Source: Bradyrhizobium sp. STM 3809
GTDB taxonomy: Bacteria; Pseudomonadota; Alphaproteobacteria; Rhizobiales; Xanthobacteraceae
Reading direction: 5' to 3'
DNA length: 34,304 nucleotides
Assembly: GCF_000239795.1 (NCBI RefSeq)
Contig: NZ_CAFJ01000088.1
Coordinates: forward strand, 1-34,304
Made by a program: the position numbers and the translations under genes. This document shows, piece by piece, positions 25,315 through 32,153 of this stretch. The notes below the pieces were generated by a model. That model was given only the letters and a program-made list of their open reading frames with translations. It did not search any database and had not been told where the DNA came from. Numbering within the stretch: the first letter of the stretch is position 1; each line of letters begins with the position of its first letter.

Positions 25315-26004
25315 ATGACGCGCTTCCTGATCATCGACGATCATCCGCTGTTTCGCGAAGCTCTCGGCAACGCCGTGCGGCTGGCGCTTCCGGATGCGCA
25401 GATCTTCGAGGCGCTGTCGATTGCCGATGCACTCAACATCCTCGGATCACAGTCCGACATCGACCTGGCGCTGCTCGACCTGACGTTGCCCGATGCCACC
25501 GGCTTCTCGGGATTCCTGCAGCTTCGCGCCGCGCATCCGCGGCTTCCGGTCGCGATCGTGTCGAGCGAGGAGGACCAGCATGTCGTGCGCGAAGCGCTGT
25601 CGCTCGGGGCGGCCGGCTATCTGCCGAAGTCGACCTCGAAGCGTGAGCTGACAGCGGCGATCGAGCGGGTGCTCAGCGGCTCGGTCTCCGTGCCCAAGGA
25701 CTTCGTCCCGGCCGCGGAGCGCGATGGGAACGGCTCGTCCCGCGCGCTGCAGGCGCGCCTCGCGCAGCTGACGCCGCAGCAGCTTCGCGTTCTCGATCTG
25801 ATCCGGCGCGGCTACCAGAACCGTGACATCGCCGGCGAACTGCAGCTCGCGGAATCGACCGTGAAGGCGCACATCACAGAGATCCTGCGCAAGCTCCGCC
25901 TATACAGCCGCAACAAGGCCGTCGTCGAAACCGGCAAGATCGATCTGCACCTTCCGACCGAGCACCTGGGCCCGCGCACCGCCGCGCGCAGGAAGCAGCA
26001 GTAG
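25315..26004 (+). CDS. LuxR/NarL-family response regulator 1
   Basis: A 229-residue regulator. An N-terminal receiver domain carries the acidic pair Asp8-Asp9, phospho-acceptor Asp55 (LALLD) and Lys105 (YLPKS). A linker leads to a LuxR-type helix-turn-helix (about 150-215; LTPQQLRVLDLIRRGYQNRDIAGELQLAESTVKAHITEILRKL). It follows the binding protein/cytochrome gene by 70 nt on the same strand. Regulators of this type (AgmR/ErbR, PedR in Pseudomonas) control quinoprotein alcohol oxidation. The basic C-terminal tail (AARRKQQ) is unusual but probably minor. Confidence 0.93.
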   Translation: MTRFLIIDDHPLFREALGNAVRLALPDAQIFEALSIADALNILGSQSDIDLALLDLTLPDATGFSGFLQLRAAHPRLPVAIVSSEEDQHVVREALSLGAAGYLPKSTSKRELTAAIERVLSGSVSVPKDFVPAAERDGNGSSRALQARLAQLTPQQLRVLDLIRRGYQNRDIAGELQLAESTVKAHITEILRKLRLYSRNKAVVETGKIDLHLPTEHLGPRTAARRKQQ

Positions 26005-26019
26005 CCGGCAACCCAGATT

Positions 26020-26057
26020 GCTGCGACGCGACAAGCGACCCCGTGCGACGTCGCAGC
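26020..26057. promoter_or_regulatory. 9-bp inverted repeat between the two response regulators
   Basis: GCTGCGACG at 26020-26028 and CGTCGCAGC at 26049-26057 are perfect inverted repeats separated by 20 nt. The element lies just past the stop of response regulator 1 and about 190 nt before response regulator 2. It may be an operator or a weak terminator. Confidence 0.35.
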
Positions 26058-26171
26058 GTCGACGGCATGCGTTGATTGATCGGGTGCAACGCGCTATCGC
26101 TATGGCTCAGGCACTGCCGTTCGCTCGACGACGATGCGCAAGAATTCGCGGCGAATGGCAGTCCGTGACAC

Positions 26172-26219
26172 TGCAAGACTGGATCGCGATGAGACTGGAT
26201 CTCGATGAGACTGGATCTC
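26172..26219 (+). repeat. 16-bp tandem repeats upstream of response regulator 2
   Basis: Two identical head-to-tail copies of GATGAGACTGGATCTC (26188-26203 and 26204-26219). A degenerate third unit precedes them at 26172-26187 (about 11 of 16 matching). The array ends about 9 nt before the GGGGGGAG ribosome binding site of the next gene, so it lies in its promoter or 5' leader. Confidence 0.8.
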
Positions 26220-26244
26220 GATCCGGCGGGGGGAGTGCAGGCAC

Positions 26245-26973
26245 GTGGCTCGGTTGCTGATCGTCGAGGACCATCCGCTGTTTCGCGAGGCGCTGGAGAA
26301 TGCGATCCGCGTCGCGCTGCCCGAGGCCGAGATGCGCGAGGCGACGTCCATCGACAAGGCCATCGACGTTCTGTCGTCACCCCCGCGATTCGACCTGATC
26401 CTGCTCGATCTCTCGACGCCCGGCACCACCGGCCTCTCCGGCGTCATCCGCCTGCGCAAAGCGGCGCCGAGAACGCCGATCCTGGTGGTCTCGGCTCACC
26501 AGGACTCGCGGCTGGTCGCCCATGTCCTCGCGCTGGGGGTGGCCGGCTACGTCTCGAAGTCGTCATCCAAGGAACAGCTGGCCGAAGCGATCGACAGCGT
26601 GCTGCGCGGCGACGTCGCCGTTCAGGGCGGCGCGCCGGCGCGCCGGACGAGATCTCCCGCGCAGGATCTGCTGAAGCGGCTTCACGAGCTGACACCGCAG
26701 CAGCTGCGCGTGCTCGATCAGATCCGATGCGGATTGCAGAACAAGCAGATCGCCTATGAGCTCGGGATCAGCGAGACCACGGTGAAGGTCCATGTCTCGG
26801 ATATACTGCGAAAGCTCCAGGTCGCGAGCCGGACCCAGGCCATCATCGAAATGGAGAAGATCGACTTCGTGAACCTGATCGGCGCGGCGCGCGCGCCGGC
26901 CGACGCCGCGGAGGGATCCGCCCCGCTCAGTTCAGCAGAAACGACAACAGCGCGCGGAGCTCCGCCGGCCTGA
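26245..26973 (+). CDS. LuxR/NarL-family response regulator 2
   Basis: A 242-residue paralogue of response regulator 1. The receiver has Glu8-Asp9, phospho-acceptor Asp55 (LILLD) and Lys105 (YVSKS). The LuxR helix-turn-helix (about 150-215) carries LTPQQLRVLDQIRCGLQNKQIAYELGISETTVKVHVSDILRKL. It starts at a GTG (26245) with GGGGGGAG about 10 nt upstream. The C-terminal Ala/Thr/Ser-rich tail overlaps the end of the convergent histidine kinase gene by 47 nt. The two regulators share the stretch DHPLFREAL and the same linker length, which points to tandem duplication. They are probable phosphorylation partners of the adjacent kinase. Confidence 0.93.
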   Translation: MARLLIVEDHPLFREALENAIRVALPEAEMREATSIDKAIDVLSSPPRFDLILLDLSTPGTTGLSGVIRLRKAAPRTPILVVSAHQDSRLVAHVLALGVAGYVSKSSSKEQLAEAIDSVLRGDVAVQGGAPARRTRSPAQDLLKRLHELTPQQLRVLDQIRCGLQNKQIAYELGISETTVKVHVSDILRKLQVASRTQAIIEMEKIDFVNLIGAARAPADAAEGSAPLSSAETTTARGAPPA

Positions 26974-28279
26974 CCGGCTTGGTCAGGATCTCCAGCCCGT
27001 ACAGGCTGGCCTCCTTCGCCGCGGCCTCCGAATAGTCGGCGGTCACGATCATCGCCGGCACATCGCTGCCGATGACCTGGCGGAGGTCGCGGATCGCGAC
27101 GATTCCGCTCTCGTCGCCGTCCAGGTGCAGATCGGCGATGATCGTCTCGGGCACCGCGCCGAGCACGCCGAGGCGTTCGACCGCGTCCTGCAACGAGACC
27201 GCCGCCATGACGTCGCAGCCCCATTTTTCCAGCAGGCTGACCATGGCCTCGGCGCCGGCCGGGTCGTTTTCAATCAGCAGGATCCTGGCGCCTTCGAGCC
27301 CGCTATAGTCCTGCTGGATCTGATCCACCGGCAGCGGCTCGGGCGGAACGGCCGCGGGGTCCGCCCGGTCGAGTTCGAGCGTGAACGTCGAGCCATGGTC
27401 GATCCGCGATGCCAACCGGACCTGATGATCGAGCGCGTTGGCGAAGCGCCGGACGATCGACAGGCCCAACCCGAAGCCCGCCTGATCCTCCGCGCTCGGC
27501 TGGCCGCGCTGGAATTCGAGGAAGATCGCCTCCTGCTGCGGCTTGGGAATGCCCGGACCGGTGTCGTACACCTCGATGCGAACACGTCCGGGCCCCAGCC
27601 CGCGCCGACATCCCATCACCACTCCGCCGCGGCGCGTGTAGCGCAGGGCGTTGGCCAAGAGGTTCTGCAGGATGCGCCGCAACATCATCGCATCGGACAC
27701 CACGGCGAGCGACGATGGACAGATGCGCAACGACAGCCCGCGCTTGGCCGCGATCGGCGCGAACTCGCGTTCGAGCGGCTCGAACAGGCTCGACAGCAGG
27801 ATGGGCCGCACATCCGGGCGCAAGGCGCCGGCATCCAGCTTGGCGATGTCGAGCAGCGACCGCAGCAGGTCCTCGAGCATGGCCAGCGAGCGGTCGACCT
27901 GCCCAAGCATGCTCGTTCCCCGGTCGGACTGAACCTCGTCCGCCAAAGTCGACAGCGTCAAGCGCGCGGCATTGAGGGGCTGCAGCAGATCGTGCGTCAC
28001 GGAGATCAGCACCGAGGATTTCAGCGAGCTGGCCGCTTCGGCCTGCTGCTTGGCCCGGTACAGATCCTTGTTCGCCGTCTCGATCGAATGCAGCGCGTCG
28101 CGCAACTGCCGCGTCCGCTCGCGGACCTGTTGATCCAGCGCGATCGCCGTCTCGAACAGCGAAAAGGCGTTGAACTGCTGGTCCATCGAGCGTTCGACCC
28201 GGGACATCAGCGCGGCGTTGATCTTCCTGAGCTTGGCCGCCTCGCGCTGCAGCTCCTCGGTGGAGTTGGTCGCGCTCAT
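26927..28279 (-). CDS. hybrid histidine kinase/response regulator, NahK/ErcS type, without a sensor domain
   Basis: A 450-residue cytoplasmic kinase. An N-terminal coiled coil (about 5-85) replaces the usual PAS sensor and there is no membrane helix. The HisKA motif has phospho-acceptor His96 (VTHDLLQPLNAARL). The ATPase domain has the N-box around Asn210 (QNLLANALRYT), G1 Asp239 (DTGPGI) and G2 (GFGLGLSIV). The C-terminal receiver has Asp383 (IIADLHLD) and Lys434. The HDLLQPLNAAR motif is typical of NahK/ErcS kinases that act in quinoprotein alcohol oxidation or nitric-oxide signalling. The start at 28279 overlaps the FIST gene stop by 4 nt, so input probably comes from the FIST protein. Confidence 0.92.
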   Translation of the reverse strand: MSATNSTEELQREAAKLRKINAALMSRVERSMDQQFNAFSLFETAIALDQQVRERTRQLRDALHSIETANKDLYRAKQQAEAASSLKSSVLISVTHDLLQPLNAARLTLSTLADEVQSDRGTSMLGQVDRSLAMLEDLLRSLLDIAKLDAGALRPDVRPILLSSLFEPLEREFAPIAAKRGLSLRICPSSLAVVSDAMMLRRILQNLLANALRYTRRGGVVMGCRRGLGPGRVRIEVYDTGPGIPKPQQEAIFLEFQRGQPSAEDQAGFGLGLSIVRRFANALDHQVRLASRIDHGSTFTLELDRADPAAVPPEPLPVDQIQQDYSGLEGARILLIENDPAGAEAMVSLLEKWGCDVMAAVSLQDAVERLGVLGAVPETIIADLHLDGDESGIVAIRDLRQVIGSDVPAMIVTADYSEAAAKEASLYGLEILTKPVRPAELRALLSFLLN

Positions 28280-29445
28280 CGCGGCGATCCCTGGCGCTTG
28301 CCGATCGCAACGCCCGTCAGCGTCTGATTGACGTGCATCGAGCCGTACTGCTCGCCGTAAGTATGAAAGCCGACGATCCGGTTGTCGCGATAGAGCTCGG
28401 ACATCTCGCGTGCGAACTGGTGCTGCTCGGCGTCGAGGCGACGGAGGATGCATTCGAAGCCGATGAAGATCGAGACCTCGCCGAGGTCGTCGCGGACCTC
28501 GGCCAGCATCTCGCGCGCGGCGGCCACCGAGTTGCGCGACCGCGCGGCGGTCAGCACCATCCCCTCGTCGATCGCACAGAAGAAGCGCAACGAGCCGTCC
28601 GGGCTGACGCGCTGGATCGAGCGCGCGAAATAGGAGCCGCCGACGCGCACCAGGACCGGATGGGCCGCGAACAGGAACGGGTCGAGTTCGGAATCGGCGA
28701 TCCCGACCGCGCGGCAGTATTCCTCCGCCGCAGGCTCGGCGTTGAGCTGCTTGACGATGCGCTGCTCGAGATCGGCTTCCGTGACGACCATCTTGGTCGC
28801 GGTCGGCTCGAAATTGTCGCACTTGAACGGTCGGAACGGCAACGAGGTCCTGATCAGGATCAGCAGCGCGGCATCGGTATGGGCCTTGCCGTCATGGAAC
28901 ACCCATGTTCGCTCGAAGCGCAGGCCGTCGCCGGCCGAGCCGCCCACCAGGGGGATGTTGTCGAGCGAGGCATGGATCGCCGACATGATCGCCTCTTCCC
29001 GCTGGCACATGCCATCGATCAGGACGAGGCCGAACACCCCTTCGTCAACGCCGCCGTGCCGCAGCAGCTCCTGCCGCAGCTCGTTGCCGAGGCGGCGGCC
29101 CTCGTCGACGCGGAAGCCCGACAGGCCGAAGATCGGCTGCGTGACCACGGTGAAATCATCGGCAGCAAAGGCCAGCGCAACGACGCTGTTGTCCTCCCAG
29201 CCGTCGGGCGACAGCTCTCCGGCGGTCGTGCAGCCGTAGACGGGAATGCCGGGAAGGCGCGCCGTGATGGCGGCGATGAAGTCGTGCGGATCGTAATGCG
29301 GCGACAGGAAGATCAGCACCATCGCCAGGCCGTCGCCCGGCAACTGGTCGCAGATATCCGCCGCCGCGGCCGCCACCGTCGCGGCCTTCGACTTCGTGGC
29401 GATCACGCCAGACGGGCGCGTCGGCCGAGACTCGGCATCTGCCAC
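28276..29445 (-). CDS. FIST-domain sensor protein (NosP-like)
   Basis: A 389-residue soluble protein. A FIST N domain (about 35-240) contains PGIPVYGCTTAGELSPDGW and NIPLVGGSAGDGLRFERTWVF. A FIST C domain (about 245-380) contains PFLFAAHPVLVRVGGSYFARSIQRVSPDGSL and the conserved ending FECILRRLD...GFHTYGEQYG. FIST proteins sense small ligands. NosP of Pseudomonas, a heme-binding NO sensor, regulates the NahK kinase encoded beside it. Here the gene is coupled by a 4-nt overlap to a NahK/ErcS-type kinase, giving the same pairing. A heme site cannot be proven from sequence. The GTG start at 29445 has GGGAGGT about 6 nt upstream. Confidence 0.9.
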   Translation of the reverse strand: MADAESRPTRPSGVIATKSKAATVAAAAADICDQLPGDGLAMVLIFLSPHYDPHDFIAAITARLPGIPVYGCTTAGELSPDGWEDNSVVALAFAADDFTVVTQPIFGLSGFRVDEGRRLGNELRQELLRHGGVDEGVFGLVLIDGMCQREEAIMSAIHASLDNIPLVGGSAGDGLRFERTWVFHDGKAHTDAALLILIRTSLPFRPFKCDNFEPTATKMVVTEADLEQRIVKQLNAEPAAEEYCRAVGIADSELDPFLFAAHPVLVRVGGSYFARSIQRVSPDGSLRFFCAIDEGMVLTAARSRNSVAAAREMLAEVRDDLGEVSIFIGFECILRRLDAEQHQFAREMSELYRDNRIVGFHTYGEQYGSMHVNQTLTGVAIGKRQGSPR

Positions 29446-29642
29446 CGGGCACCTCCCAGGGCGACATGGCGCCCGTTTCAGTTCATTCGTTTTTTTAGAA
29501 GATTAGGCCATTTGATGCGCAACGGCAACCGCGCGACTTGATCCAGGACAAGGACGCGAGCCCGGCTTCCGGCCGATCATATACGAGGCCGGCTGACGAC
29601 GCGGCCGCGAACCCGCCCGCCGCGTCAAACATGGGGGATAGC
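29446..29642. promoter_or_regulatory. divergent promoter region of FIST/kinase operon and cytochrome c
   Basis: A 197-nt intergenic region. It contains an AT-rich patch at about 29486-29516 (a run of T with TTAGAAGATTAGG), unusual for this GC-rich window and a likely promoter core. A GC dyad, CGGCC...GGCCG, lies at about 29572-29593. No known operator was recognised. Confidence 0.4.
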
Positions 29643-30014
29643 ATGCTCCGACGCATCGTTCTCATCGTCGCTTTCGCGACCATCGCATCCGACGCCCGAG
29701 CGCTGGACGGCGACCCCGCCGCGGGAAGAACGATCTTCCAGCGCATCTGCCAGAACTGCCATTCTCCCGAGATCGGCATCAACAAGGTCGGCCCGAGCCT
29801 CTGGAACGTCGTCGGCCGCCAGCCGGCGGCGGTGCCGGACTACGCCTATTCCGAAAGCATGAGGAACAACAAGACGCCGTGGACGGCTGCGGCCCTCGAC
29901 GCCTACATCGCCGACCCGCGCGGCGACGTTCACGGCGTCAAGATGTACTTCAAGGGATTGGCGGACGCGAAGGAACGCGCCGATGTCGTCGCCTTCCTGT
30001 CGACGCTGAAGTAG
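29643..30014 (+). CDS. class I cytochrome c (c2-like), periplasmic
   Basis: A 123-residue soluble electron carrier. A signal peptide (about 1-20, ending ARA-LD) precedes the heme motif CQNCH (Cys36, Cys39, His40), GPSLWNVVGRQ, and axial Met101 in VHGVKMYFKGL. The class I cytochrome c2/c550 fold ends in ADVVAFLSTLK. The ATG at 29643 has GGGGGAT just upstream; an in-frame ATG at 29631 is less likely. It is divergent from the FIST gene. It could shuttle electrons from the alcohol dehydrogenase pair to the terminal oxidase, or be a general carrier. Confidence 0.9.
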   Translation: MLRRIVLIVAFATIASDARALDGDPAAGRTIFQRICQNCHSPEIGINKVGPSLWNVVGRQPAAVPDYAYSESMRNNKTPWTAAALDAYIADPRGDVHGVKMYFKGLADAKERADVVAFLSTLK

Positions 30015-30346
30015 CACGGCGGTTGCGATCGTGATCTGAGCCGGGCTCTCGATCATTGCGTCGCCGGGCCGGCGGCTGAGAGGCGACCGTCGATCACACG
30101 AACACATCCTTGTCGTTGGCTCGCCACGATGCGGCCACGCGCGCTGGCCGCTATCGGCCAGGCGGTTTCGCATGGCGCTCTGCGCCGCCGGCATTGCCAC
30201 GAAAGCAGCGCAGCCCTCGCCGTGTCCAATGGACAAGGCGGCTTTTGCAGGGCGCGGCTCTCACGTTTTCCTGATTCATGCGTCAGATCGCCACGGATCG
30301 AATCCGCCTATGGTCCGCGCGTTCCAACCCACGGAGGTTTTCCGCA
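30015..30346. other. intergenic region with hairpin
   Basis: A 332-nt stretch with no convincing gene. It holds a perfect 7-bp stem with a 4-nt loop, CTGGCCG at 30144-30150 and CGGCCAG at 30155-30161, followed by GCGGTTTCG. This is a possible late terminator for the cytochrome gene. The end of the stretch carries ACGGAGGT at 30331-30338, the ribosome binding site of the next gene. Confidence 0.4.
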
Positions 30347-30547
30347 ATGCGTAAACTGATCATCGCCACCGCCGCCCTCGCGTTCGTCTCGTCGGCAGCT
30401 CTTGCCCAGTCGACCGAGAAGCCGATGACGACCACCGGCCAGGCGGCCAAGGGCGGCGACGCCATGAGCGGAGGCGACGACATGAAGATGAGCAAGACGA
30501 AGAAGAAGTCGGCCAAGAAGCCTTCGGGCGACGGTATGTCGAAGTAA
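30347..30547 (+). CDS. small secreted Lys/Met/Gly-rich protein
   Basis: A 66-residue protein. A signal peptide (MRKLIIATAALAFVSSAALA, cleaved before QS) leads to a short low-complexity mature part with repeated GD, DM, and Lys-rich runs (MKMSKTKKKSAKK). The composition resembles the small MxKDx pentapeptide-type proteins common in Bradyrhizobium, without exact repeats. ACGGAGGT lies about 8 nt upstream of the ATG. Function unknown; a charged periplasmic peptide with possible metal or stress roles is speculation. Confidence 0.7.
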   Translation: MRKLIIATAALAFVSSAALAQSTEKPMTTTGQAAKGGDAMSGGDDMKMSKTKKKSAKKPSGDGMSK

Positions 30548-31372
30548 TCAGCGTTCGCGCCGGCCGCCCCGTTCGGGGCGGCTTCGGCGCGAGCCGCCGG
30601 CAGCTAGCGCGGCCGCGCGGATGAGCCGCCCTGCAGCTGACGGAGAAAATCGCTGGTCGCCTTGTCCAGGACAACGCCGCCGCCGGCCGGCCCCGCCCCC
30701 CCCGGCATAGGTCGGCGCGGGCTGGGAGGAGGAAGGCTGTGCCCGTTGCGCGGGCGATGATTGCGCCTGCTGCGGTGATTGCAGCGGCGGTTGATAGTAT
30801 TGCGACGGGCTGGGCTGGCGCGCATAGATCCACAGCACGCCGCCACCCACGAGCATGGCGATGACCGCAGCGCTGACCAGCAGGCTGTGGCGCATCTGAT
30901 CGAAGTCCGACTGATGGTTCGAAGCGGCGCCGGGCGGCAGCTCGCTCTCGCCCTCCGACCCGAACACCTGCACGATGGCATCACCCGCAGAGTCGATCGC
31001 CGAGCGCCCCGGCACCGAACCCGCGACGATGAGCAGTACGAGGTTCATCGGCCCGACGATCCAGCCATAGGCATTCATCAGCGTCATGAACGCGGCCATC
31101 GGCAGGTTGGCGGCGATCGCGTAGCCCGCGACGCCCAGCGGTCCCAGGCCCATGGTCAACAGCATGAACATGATGCCCGCCCATGCCGGCCAGCCGATGT
31201 CGCGAAAACGCGCGCCGACAACCAGAGAAAGCGCGAGCACGGCCAGAGTGTCGAGTGCGCCGAGCTTGGCGCCGGCAATCGTCGCATAGGACAGCAGCAG
31301 ATGCCCGAGCACGAGCAGAACCGCCCACGGCCAGAACCCCGCCCGGTCGAGCCTCTCTGGAATGTACTTCAT
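30548..31372 (-). CDS. DUF805-like membrane protein, C-terminus affected by a G8 tract
   Basis: A protein of about 255-275 residues. The N-terminal part has four hydrophobic helices with the DUF805-type motif LVVGARFRDIGWPAWAG between helices two and three. A later single helix (SLLVSAAVIAMLVGGGVLWIYA) is followed by a Pro/Gln/Ser-rich segment. At the C8 run 30696-30703 (G8 on the coding strand) the frame as read continues into an Arg-rich tail to 30548, through the intergenic hairpin. One fewer G gives the more protein-like ending VVLDKATSDFLRQLQGG with a stop at 30604. I think the latter is the ancestral ending. The start at 31372 is chosen for MKYIPERLDRAGFW; other ATGs lie upstream to 31414. 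Confidence 0.65.
   Translation of the reverse strand: MKYIPERLDRAGFWPWAVLLVLGHLLLSYATIAGAKLGALDTLAVLALSLVVGARFRDIGWPAWAGIMFMLLTMGLGPLGVAGYAIAANLPMAAFMTLMNAYGWIVGPMNLVLLIVAGSVPGRSAIDSAGDAIVQVFGSEGESELPPGAASNHQSDFDQMRHSLLVSAAVIAMLVGGGVLWIYARQPSPSQYYQPPLQSPQQAQSSPAQRAQPSSSQPAPTYAGGGGAGRRRRCPGQGDQRFSPSAAGRLIRAAALAAGGSRRSRPERGGRRER
30563..30582. terminator. hairpin between convergent genes
   Basis: A perfect 9-bp stem, GCCGCCCCG at 30563-30571 and CGGGGCGGC at 30574-30582, with a 2-nt formal loop, beginning 16 nt after the stop of the small secreted gene. It lies between convergent genes and could terminate both directions. No T-tract. Confidence 0.55.
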
Positions 31373-31501
31373 GACGCCGCCCCCGCGCATCCGCCCCATC
31401 CCGGCGGGTTCCATCAGCGGTAACAGCCAGGTTGCATCGCGGCAATATGACGGCCGAAATCGGGCGCAAATTCTCCGGCGCCGGCGAACGAACTACAACC
31501 G

Positions 31502-32017
31502 TCAGGCGTTGGACAGCCCCATCTGCTGCAATCGTCCCGCGAACCACGCCGACAGCGCCGGGTCGATCCGGGCCCCGACATAGACCTCGGGCGTGATCAC
31601 GCTGCGGCGGTCGAGAATCACCAGGACGCCGATCCAGTAGGCAAACCACAGATGCGGGTCGGTCAGCGCCATCAGCTTGTGGCGGTCATGGGCCAGCGGC
31701 TGGTGATTGCTGGACTTGCGAACCTCGATCGCCAGGAGGTTGTCGGGAACAGCGCGCTTGTGCACGACGATATCGGGATAGATCGACTTGGCCAGGTCGT
31801 CGTCGGTCGAGACGATCGAGCCGCGCGGCAGCAGCATGGCCCGGTCGCCGAGCCGGTTGTAGTCGCAATCGACGTCCCAGCCGAGGAAGTTGCGCTCCAG
31901 ATGCACGGACAGCCGATGCGTCAAGGCGCGCTCACCGAGATCGCGGTCGAGGATGAAGCGCTCGCGCGCGTAGAACTCCTGCAGCGCGGAGATCAACCGG
32001 TTCAATTCGCTGTGCAT
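31502..32017 (-). CDS. PD-(D/E)XK nuclease-like protein
   Basis: A 171-residue protein. The core resembles a PD-(D/E)XK fold: SIYPDIVVHKR (Pro81-Asp82) followed by LLAIEVRKSSN (Glu98, Lys101), with a conserved AHDRHKLMALTDPHLWFAYWIGVLVIL helix-strand. Arg100 sits where the canonical ExK Lys would be and Lys101 directly follows, so catalytic activity is uncertain. There is no DNA-binding domain. The start is unsure: ATG 32017 gives the homologous-looking part, while an ATG at 32089 would add 24 residues. I do not know its role; I see no restriction or toxin partner nearby. Confidence 0.6.
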   Translation of the reverse strand: MHSELNRLISALQEFYARERFILDRDLGERALTHRLSVHLERNFLGWDVDCDYNRLGDRAMLLPRGSIVSTDDDLAKSIYPDIVVHKRAVPDNLLAIEVRKSSNHQPLAHDRHKLMALTDPHLWFAYWIGVLVILDRRSVITPEVYVGARIDPALSAWFAGRLQQMGLSNA

Positions 32018-32153
32018 GCCGCCCAAACAAAAACAGACGATGGAGACGTCACCATCAACACGCGTTCGTGCTGAGTCGCCAACCATCAAAATGCGGCAAT
32101 GACGCTGCCATCAACCGGCGGCCGATTTGCGGCCGCCGGCCGGGCGAGGAGGC

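Noticed and set aside
27125..28327. 400-codon plus-strand frame opposite the hybrid kinase
   Set aside because: Low-complexity Arg/Gln/Gly composition; the kinase on the minus strand has H, N, G and D motifs.
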